The position numbers were made by a program, and so were the translations under genes. The notes beneath the pieces are model-generated. The model worked only from the letters and a program-made list of their open reading frames with translations, was not told the origin of the DNA and ran no database searches. From positions 1 through 30,340 of the forward strand of contig JBKBXU010000009.1 of NCBI GenBank assembly GCA_046313675.1: DNA of 30,340 nucleotides, written 5' to 3'. The stretch is from JBKBXU01 sp046313675. GTDB lineage: Bacteria; Bacteroidota; Bacteroidia; Cytophagales; Cytophagaceae. Positions 24,888 through 30,340 of the stretch are shown here, piece by piece (within the stretch, counting starts at the first letter, position 1; each line of letters opens with the position of its first letter).

Positions 24888-25835
24888 TTATTTTTTGGTT
24901 TTAAACTTATTGCTGATTTTTATTTCACCCATTCCTTTTAGTAGAAGGCTTGTTTCAAGGTTTATATACGTAAACCAGCCATTGTACTTCACAAAACGAT
25001 ACGTTCGGTTTTCTTTAAGCTCCACCTGTTCGGAAAAGTCATCCTCCTCTTCTAGTTCCTCACTTTTTCTGATCTGGCTTATTAACATATCCTTGTCGTA
25101 TTCAATGGAATAATTCAGGTCCATGGACGATGAGCTGTTTGCAGAAATTTTGGAGACATAAACGGCTGGCAAGCCCGTTTCATTTAATTTATAATAGTTC
25201 ATGGTGCTATATACTTCACCGGAAGTTCTTGTCTCTCCTTTATCTTTGTATGGTACTCCATAACCACTAAGCATATACTCAAGACTTTGAAGTGTCTGTT
25301 GCATTACTTTTTCTTTATTGGAGAAGTCTTCATAAAAGTTATTCAGCAGGCTGTCTTTTTTCTGCGCCGGAATGTTAAATTTGTCATCAAGGGCATTGAT
25401 AAGATTTTCTCCAAACTTTTTCATTTTCCCCTGTATTATTTGCCAGTTTATCAGGTCTACCACATTGCCTTCCTTGTCCAGCATAACCTCATACACCATA
25501 TCTTCAATTTCTTTGGAATTCAAAACCCCATCTAGCATTTTCTGTTGCATGGCAGAACCCATAAAAGACAAAGAAAAATCAGATAAGTACTGATAATGTA
25601 TAAGTATAAATTCCTCCTGAACATCCTTGACATGGATACGGTGTTTGGTGGAGAATTTCGTATCAGGGATTTTTACATCTCTGATTTTATATTGGATTAA
25701 TACTTCTTCTTCGATTTCTTTCTTGTCTCCGGTTTTCCACTTGGGAATTATAGTTTTTTCATCTTGACAAAATGCAATGCCAATAGAAGAGGTAGCAATA
25801 AGGAGGATCAGTAAAAAGTTTTTTCGCAGCAACAT
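24888..25835 (-). CDS. Hypothetical secreted protein
   Basis: A 315-residue protein, not recognised. The N-terminus MLLRKNFLLILLIATSSIGI is a Sec signal peptide. There is a Cys right after it (IAFCQ), but F at -1 fits a lipobox poorly, so ordinary signal peptidase I cleavage is more likely. The mature protein is charged and beta-prone (KHRIHVKDVQEEFILIHYQY), with the repeated pattern of a putative calycin or barrel. It ends NKFKTKK and has no catalytic motif. Its start lies 12 nt after the T tract of the terminator of the upstream protease gene, so it is either expressed by read-through or has an internal promoter in the protease 3' end. Confidence 0.8.
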   Translation of the reverse strand: MLLRKNFLLILLIATSSIGIAFCQDEKTIIPKWKTGDKKEIEEEVLIQYKIRDVKIPDTKFSTKHRIHVKDVQEEFILIHYQYLSDFSLSFMGSAMQQKMLDGVLNSKEIEDMVYEVMLDKEGNVVDLINWQIIQGKMKKFGENLINALDDKFNIPAQKKDSLLNNFYEDFSNKEKVMQQTLQSLEYMLSGYGVPYKDKGETRTSGEVYSTMNYYKLNETGLPAVYVSKISANSSSSMDLNYSIEYDKDMLISQIRKSEELEEEDDFSEQVELKENRTYRFVKYNGWFTYINLETSLLLKGMGEIKISNKFKTKK

Positions 25836-25846
25836 ATTTTTTAACT

Positions 25847-25875
25847 AAAAAAAAGCTCCCGGAATTACCGGAAGC
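25847..25875 (-). terminator. Rho-independent terminator after the S8 protease
   Basis: Reading the minus strand, GCTTCCGG (25875-25868) and CCGGGAGC (25862-25855) form an 8-bp stem with one G-U pair and a TAATT loop, followed by 8 T. It sits in the 48-bp gap between the protease stop and the next start, leaving only a 12-nt leader for the next gene. It could act as an attenuator for that gene. Confidence 0.75.
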
Positions 25876-25883
25876 CTGCGTTA

Positions 25884-27542
25884 TTATTTCTTCTTTTTGT
25901 CGTTTACCACTTTCTCGGCCAGAATTAAAGCTTGATAGGCATTTACAATTCCCCCTGTGGCAGAAAGCTCAGAGAACTTACCTTTGGATTTTTTCTCTGA
26001 TTCAAGATCAGGGAAATATACTTTTTTCTTACCAAGGTTAGTCGTGGATTTCAAAAGAATTTCTTTTAGTTCAACGGCGGTCAGTTCAGGGTAGTAAGAC
26101 CATACCAGGGCAGCCACACCGGCAACTATAGGTCCGGCAAAGCTGGTGCCGTCCACCTGAGCATATTTGTTCTCTGATTGAAGTGAGATAATATCAACTC
26201 CTGGTGCAAATAAGGCTACATTTTGTTTTCCGTAGTTTGAGAAAACCGCACAAAGCTCTTTGTCTGGTTTAATTGAAGAAGCACCTACTTCAATCCAGCT
26301 TTCTACACTTGATCCGTCTATGCATGTACGGCTAGGGTAATGTATGATTTCATCAATGTTATGGGCGCTGTTACCTGCAGCATGGACCATCAATACATTG
26401 TTTGCTTCTGCGTATTTAATGGCTTCATCCACAAGCGGCTTTTGAGGAGAGTATTCCTTTCCAAAGCTCATGTTTATGATATTCGCACCGTTGTCAACCG
26501 CATAGCGAATAGCCAGAGCGATGTCTTTATCGTATTCGTCTCCTTGTGGAACGGCTCTTAAAGCCATAATCCTTACGTCTTCAGCTATGCCATCAATACC
26601 TATCCCGTTGCCCCGGATGGCTGCTATAACTCCGGAAACAGGGGTGCCATGATCTGAACGTGGGCCATCAACATCATTATTCCCATAATCTCTGTCGTTG
26701 ATGTTTTCAATATCATCACCTATAATCTCTGATCTTGGTTCAAAATCAAGGTTCAAATAATAATCAACATACTTACTCGTGTAATCTTTGTATTCCTTAA
26801 TGGCTTCCAGGGTTACTCCTTTGCTGTACATAGCCAGTAAAAAACCTTTAGCGGCATTAACCTGGGGATCATCACTTTTTATCTTCTCAAGATCTGCCTG
26901 GCTGAATTCTTCTTTTCTCAAATGCTTTGAAATCAGCCATTCACATTCCTTAAAATTATTTTCTATCATCTTAATGTTTACCTGAGTAGCAGATTGTTTC
27001 TCAAGCTCATTTTTATAAGCTTTTTTGGCTTTTTGATAGGTCTTAAATTTTTCTTTCTCGGAATCCGGGATGTCACTTTCTTGTTTATTCTTGTATAGCG
27101 GGTCGTACTTTCGGTATATGCGGGTGTATTCTAAGTTTTCATTAAGAATATTCTCCCCTTCTTTATTCCCAAGATATCCCCAGCCATATACATCATCAAC
27201 ATATCCGTTGTTGTCGTCATCAATACCATTGTCAGGGATTTCCTTTTCGTTAATCCAGATTCTTCCTTCCAGATCCTTATGTTCTATATCCGTTCCGCTG
27301 TCAATTACTGCGACGATTATGGTTTTTTTGGTTTTTTTATCTTTCAAAAGTTCTTCATAAGCTCTGTTGACACTTACGCCCGGAACTTTGTCCTTTTTAA
27401 GGTCAAGATTATACCAATTGACATATTTTGCGTCAAAATTGGCTACCGAGGTATCGGTTTTTGACTGAGAAAAACCAGTGATAGAGATGGCAAAAAACCA
27501 AAAAAAAGCAGGCCAGAACCTGTTAAAGAATTTTAATTTCAT
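25884..27542 (-). CDS. Subtilisin-like (S8) serine protease, secreted
   Basis: A 552-residue S8 peptidase with a Sec signal (PAFFWFFAISITGFSQS, cleavage near 26). The catalytic triad is visible: D81 in VIDSGTDIEHKDLEG, H298 in SDHGTPVSGVIAA, and S467 in DGTSFAGPIVAG. The oxyanion-hole asparagine is N391 in HAAGNS. Between D81 and H298 is an unusually long insert of some 160-200 residues, rich in Lys/Glu and predicted helical, with an Asp-rich segment DDDNNGYVDDVYGWGYLG of the Bacteroidota type. No clear inhibitor I9 propeptide and no T9SS C-terminal domain is seen; the protein ends VVNDKKKK. It should act in the periplasm or outside. A promoter-like TATATTTG lies upstream and a terminator follows. 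Confidence 0.93.
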   Translation of the reverse strand: MKLKFFNRFWPAFFWFFAISITGFSQSKTDTSVANFDAKYVNWYNLDLKKDKVPGVSVNRAYEELLKDKKTKKTIIVAVIDSGTDIEHKDLEGRIWINEKEIPDNGIDDDNNGYVDDVYGWGYLGNKEGENILNENLEYTRIYRKYDPLYKNKQESDIPDSEKEKFKTYQKAKKAYKNELEKQSATQVNIKMIENNFKECEWLISKHLRKEEFSQADLEKIKSDDPQVNAAKGFLLAMYSKGVTLEAIKEYKDYTSKYVDYYLNLDFEPRSEIIGDDIENINDRDYGNNDVDGPRSDHGTPVSGVIAAIRGNGIGIDGIAEDVRIMALRAVPQGDEYDKDIALAIRYAVDNGANIINMSFGKEYSPQKPLVDEAIKYAEANNVLMVHAAGNSAHNIDEIIHYPSRTCIDGSSVESWIEVGASSIKPDKELCAVFSNYGKQNVALFAPGVDIISLQSENKYAQVDGTSFAGPIVAGVAALVWSYYPELTAVELKEILLKSTTNLGKKKVYFPDLESEKKSKGKFSELSATGGIVNAYQALILAEKVVNDKKKK

Positions 27543-28033
27543 CTTTTATGAACTTTAATGTCAACAAATATACACAACCAGAATAAGATTTCTTCAATTT
27601 CGCTTTTTTCTCAGGACTTCTTTTATAAATCAGACCACTTTGAGAGGAACGATCAGAATGCATTACTATGTATAAAGCATTACAAAGCAAATCAATTAAA
27701 CTATATGAAAGTTTAACCTTGAATCGCAAAAGAACTTTCTATTACGTAGAAAAATATATCAACCGATTCGCTCGCATTTACGTCTTAAACCTTGATTTAT
27801 TGTATTATTGCTGCTCATGACGAAAACTATCGCATAATTCCCAGGTTTAATAAAAAAATTGATATTTTATGTGAAAGATTAAATATATTTTTATTGGATA
27901 GTTTTTTCGATACGTTAACCCTGCCCAGGCAGTATTGGTTTAGTCCAGTGGACACAAAGTTTTTAAGATATGGCAACGAAAATTTCGAAACATTTTAACA
28001 CATTAAGGTTATTGAATAAAAAAATAGAAGATT
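27543..28033. other. Gene-poor intergenic stretch between the S8 protease and trxA
   Basis: About 490 bp with no convincing gene. It contains the protease promoter at its left end and many AT-rich tracts. Open frames here start at TTG codons or lack conservation signs and were rejected. The only element of note is a 26-codon ORF from 27970 that ends inside trxA (see findings). No tRNA-like or strong hairpin was seen. Confidence 0.6.
27565..27597 (-). promoter_or_regulatory. Putative promoter of the S8 protease gene
   Basis: On the minus strand TATATTTG (27572-27565) fits TAnnTTTG, and a TTG at 27597-27595 lies 22 bp upstream, near the upper limit of -33 spacing. Transcription would start near 27558, with about 16 nt of leader. 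Confidence 0.45.
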
Positions 28034-28333
28034 ATGAAAACATCGTTTAAAGACATTGTTAAAAGTCAGACCCCTACGCTAGTAGACTTTTATGCAGATT
28101 GGTGTGGCCCATGCCAGATGATGCCACCCATACTGGAAGAAGTCAAAAAGCAGGTTGGTGATAAAGCAAAAATTATTAAAATAAATGTTGATAAGAACCA
28201 GGCTGCCGCTTCTGCTTTCAAGGTGCAGGGGGTTCCAACGCTAATATTATTTAAGAACGGGGAAGTGAAGTGGAGAAAATCTGGTATAGTGCAGGCAAAC
28301 GTTTTAAAACAGGTGATTGAACAGTTTGCATGA
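28034..28333 (+). CDS. trxA: Thioredoxin
   Basis: A 99-residue thioredoxin-fold disulfide reductase of the cytoplasm, reduced by thioredoxin reductase. The active site is WCGPCQ (C24, C27), preceded by VDFYADWC. Cis-proline P68 in GVPTLILF and the helix-turn PTLVDFY match canonical TrxA. No signal peptide is present, so it is cytosolic. It is slightly shorter than the usual approximately 105-110 residues because the N-terminal strand is brief. A tiny ORF upstream overlaps its start. It converges on the YdeI/DUF1905 gene, 5 bp apart. Confidence 0.93.
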   Translation: MKTSFKDIVKSQTPTLVDFYADWCGPCQMMPPILEEVKKQVGDKAKIIKINVDKNQAAASAFKVQGVPTLILFKNGEVKWRKSGIVQANVLKQVIEQFA

Positions 28334-28338
28334 CAGCA

Positions 28339-28824
28339 TCAATTCTTTAGCTTAATGTTTCGTGATATCCGGTTAATTGCTTCTGCCATACGTTCCACAA
28401 TTTCATCTTCGTCTTTTGCGGAGTATATCCAATGAACGTATTTTATTTTTTCTTCTTCGGAGAACGAGGTAAAATAACGCCATGCATCCGAATCGTCCTG
28501 AAGGCAAAGGATAAAATCTTCGGGAATGTCTTCCGGAATAGGGGCATCTTCGTAAAGAATGATGGTAACGGAGTCTCCCGCATCTTTCTTAATTTTCTTG
28601 CGAATCTCAGCTTTTACGGCGATGAATAATTTCCCGTCCCCCATCGGCATTAGCGTTAATTTTTCGACTGCAAGATCATCAATGGTGCCGTTTACCTTTC
28701 TCCAGACAAGTGGTTTGTCTATGTCGGGGGAGAGTTCTACTCTGGCATAAGTCCAGCCACCCTTTCCGGGAAATCGCTCTAAATTTACTTTACTGCTGAA
28801 AATGGGTTTATTGCTGGTAGTCAC
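28339..28824 (-). CDS. YdeI/DUF1905 domain protein
   Basis: A 161-residue cytoplasmic protein. Residues about 7-95 fit DUF1905, a small beta barrel (GGWTYARVELSPDIDKPLVW, VNGTIDDLAVEKLTLMPMGD, LYEDAPIPEDIPEDF). The C-terminal part (about 100-160) is the helical YdeI/OmpD-associated segment (AWRYFTSFSEEEKIKYVHWI and ERMAEAINRI). This domain pair occurs widely in Bacteroidota and Actinobacteria; some YdeI family members are linked to bacteriocin or peptide resistance, but the present protein's role is unknown. A 221-bp region with a hairpin separates it from gldM. Confidence 0.88.
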   Translation of the reverse strand: MTTSNKPIFSSKVNLERFPGKGGWTYARVELSPDIDKPLVWRKVNGTIDDLAVEKLTLMPMGDGKLFIAVKAEIRKKIKKDAGDSVTIILYEDAPIPEDIPEDFILCLQDDSDAWRYFTSFSEEEKIKYVHWIYSAKDEDEIVERMAEAINRISRNIKLKN

Positions 28825-29007
28825 GGTAAATAATTTTTAGCAAATGTCATTAATTTAAGCCCTGACAAGGTTATGAAAATAAAGCAAAGCTCGTTCTTTT
28901 TATGCCTTATTTTAACTCTGTGAACTCTGTCTGAGCCGGTTCTAAAATAAGAAATTTATCTATAAATAAAGGGTTGATGCGACCTTAAATTTTTGAGGGT
29001 TAACAAT

Positions 29008-29039
29008 ACGGAGAGCCTTATGAGACAATGGCTCTCCGT
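29008..29039 (-). terminator. Long hairpin after gldM
   Basis: ACGGAGAGCC (29008-29017) pairs perfectly with GGCTCTCCGT (29030-29039), a 10-bp GC-rich stem with a 12-nt loop, starting 7 nt downstream of the gldM stop on the minus strand. No long U run follows, so termination is likely but not certain. Confidence 0.55.
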
Positions 29040-29045
29040 TGAGAT

Positions 29046-30340
29046 TTAGAATATGGGAATAATTTCTGTTTTAGATTCTATCGGGACTACTTCCCATTCA
29101 TTCCTGAAGTTTCTGCGTTTAACGGTTTTGATTTCCACAATAATCAAATCACCGGGCTGTGCTTCCCGTACAATTTCGGAAATATCCCCGTTTTGTGAGT
29201 TAAATGGTTTGTTTTTTATCCCTCTCTTTGACCTGGCAAGGGTAACATTCCAATCTGTTATAGAGTAAATAGCATCATCTGGAAGAGCATCCTGGAACGA
29301 TTTATCCGCTATAGCTCGTACACGCAAGGATCTGAAGTCCCTAGAATTTACTCCTTTGATCGGATCAATTTTATTGTTATTGACCAAAACTTCCAATTGC
29401 GGTAAAGGTATTAATTGCACTTTAAATTTTTCTTCGCCTATAGTAAAGCCATTGCTACTGACTTTCAGCGTTACATTAGCTGCGGTGGGTATTACAGTGA
29501 CTTCTCCTTTGCGGGATCCCTTTATAAGTGATGCTCCATTTACAGTGAATTGAGGATTATAGCTATTGCCAAGTGCCGGAACCTGGATGTTTAATTTATT
29601 TCCACAGTTTCTGTACAAGCTTTGTACTGTGCCGCTGCGAACCTCAATAACAGGCTTGGTTACAATATATTCTTCCGTAACAGTATAAACTGTATCTTCA
29701 CCAAGGGGAGTTTTCATTTTTATTTTTCCCGTCCAGACCTTCTTTGCCATGCCATTTTCATCGTAGCCTCCTCCAGAGGCAGTAAAGGAAACTTTTCCTA
29801 TTCCATTTTCATCTACAGCAAGCGAGTTATCGCCCAAGTACATTTCCGGCTTCAAAGAGGTAGAAGTTGCGGTCATGAACAAATCAGCTTCATACGTCAT
29901 GCCCGCGGGTACATATTTGGAATTACTCCTTACCATGGGATTAAGTTTGTCAAACTTAAAATCTTCCATCCCGATGCTGCTGTGAATGTCCGTCAAAATT
30001 GATGATTCGATACTTGCTACACGAGATTCCATTTCACTTACTACTGCGAGCGCTGCCACCAATGGCGTTTGGCCAAAGTTAACCTCGGAAAAATCCTTAT
30101 TTCTTTGATCGGGTTTGTTTTTGAAAATTGCGTCTTCACGGGCATCAAGTGCTAAAAGAGGCAAATCTCTTCCCGTTTCCTTATTTACAAAGGAAATGTA
30201 TTCGTTGAGTTTTCTCTGGAGTTCATAGCCTTTTCCTTGCTTCTTGGAGCCAATCATCATTACTTCAATTTCTGTTTCATCTTTTGCTCCTTTTAAATTC
30301 CCATCGTCATTGTAACCACCGGTGCGTTTAATCATCTCTG
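29046..30340 (-). CDS. gldM: Gliding motility / T9SS protein GldM (N-terminus outside window)
   Basis: The 3' part (about 431 codons) of GldM, a component of the type IX secretion/gliding motor. GldM spans the inner membrane with GldL and projects into the periplasm toward the GldK/GldN ring. Features visible are GQTPLVAALAVVSEMESRVA, a hallmark of the GldM coiled region, followed by MEDFKFDKLNPMVRSNSKYV and VPAGMTYEADLFMTATSTSL, then the beta-rich domains (EEYIVTKPVIEV, PQFTVNGASLIKGSRKGEVT). The C-terminus is GDLIIVEIKTVKRRNFRNEW and ends TEIIPIF. Full-length GldM is about 510-540 residues, so only the membrane anchor and first domain are missing. Downstream on this strand is a hairpin and then DUF1905; gldN, normally next, is not present in the window. 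Confidence 0.92.
   Translation of the reverse strand, partial: EMIKRTGGYNDDGNLKGAKDETEIEVMMIGSKKQGKGYELQRKLNEYISFVNKETGRDLPLLALDAREDAIFKNKPDQRNKDFSEVNFGQTPLVAALAVVSEMESRVASIESSILTDIHSSIGMEDFKFDKLNPMVRSNSKYVPAGMTYEADLFMTATSTSLKPEMYLGDNSLAVDENGIGKVSFTASGGGYDENGMAKKVWTGKIKMKTPLGEDTVYTVTEEYIVTKPVIEVRSGTVQSLYRNCGNKLNIQVPALGNSYNPQFTVNGASLIKGSRKGEVTVIPTAANVTLKVSSNGFTIGEEKFKVQLIPLPQLEVLVNNNKIDPIKGVNSRDFRSLRVRAIADKSFQDALPDDAIYSITDWNVTLARSKRGIKNKPFNSQNGDISEIVREAQPGDLIIVEIKTVKRRNFRNEWEVVPIESKTEIIPIF

Noticed and set aside
27523..27729. A 68-codon minus-strand open frame overlapping the protease start
   Set aside because: It overlaps the start of the protease gene in another frame, its sequence has no recognisable family, and the protease promoter lies inside it.
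27921..27932. CTGCCCAGGCAG palindrome upstream of trxA
   Set aside because: The arms are only 5 bp with a 2-nt turn and no T tract; too weak to call a regulatory element.
27792..27998. A 68-codon plus-strand open frame between the protease and trxA
   Set aside because: It begins at a TTG, has no recognisable motif or plausible domain, and lies in an AT-rich stretch; nothing supports translation.
1..30340. CRISPR array, transposon, prophage or tRNA genes
   Set aside because: No regularly spaced direct repeats, transposase or integrase motifs, flanking inverted repeats or tRNA-like T-arm sequence were found on reading the window; the only sizeable direct repeats are the in-frame duplications noted.

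Overview
The window looks like a chromosomal segment of a Bacteroidota bacterium, most likely a Cytophagales/Cytophagia-type gliding marine or soil organism. The evidence is AT-rich DNA, a GldM gliding/type IX secretion protein, WG-repeat and triple-tyrosine (Y_Y_Y) propeller proteins, many small lipoproteins, RluF with a Bacteroidota-like sequence, and several start-proximal TAnnTTTG promoter boxes in place of E. coli-type -10 elements. No tRNA, rRNA, CRISPR array, insertion sequence or phage gene was seen. The genus cannot be set from this sequence alone.

Layout. 1-1336 (minus) is the 5' 445 codons of atpD (F1 ATPase beta), cut by the window edge. 1443-2639 (minus) is a membrane sensor kinase, divergent from hemA (2751-4022, plus), which ends in a clear terminator. 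4171-9418 (plus) holds two adjacent, related WG-repeat secreted proteins and a lipoprotein carrying a duplicated NPPHGEPGHDC motif. It converges on rluF (minus), which is followed on the minus strand side by a ferritin-like di-iron protein and a small membrane protein. 12078-17547 (plus) holds a soluble PAS histidine kinase, a lipoprotein, a large beta-propeller/Y_Y_Y membrane protein without a recognisable output domain, and a lipoprotein overlapping its 3' end. 17731-20576 (plus) has two unrelated SAM methyltransferases (CFA-synthase-like and FkbM) and another lipoprotein. nhaA (minus) is divergent from a hotdog thioesterase that overlaps a RidA-family gene broken by a one-base deletion. 23284-24201 (minus) is an internally duplicated basic protein with a histone-tail-like C-terminus, divergent from a DUF985 cupin. 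Two secreted proteins, including a subtilisin-like protease, follow on the minus strand. A 490-bp gene-poor stretch precedes trxA. A YdeI/DUF1905 protein and the 3' part of gldM (minus, cut by the right edge) end the window.

Most of the window is housekeeping genes (ATP synthesis, tetrapyrrole synthesis, rRNA modification, ion homeostasis, redox) mixed with lineage-specific envelope proteins. I see no defence island or biosynthetic cluster. The least explained parts are the WG-repeat pair with the NPPHG lipoprotein, the effectorless propeller with its coupled lipoprotein, and the duplicated 107-residue basic protein.
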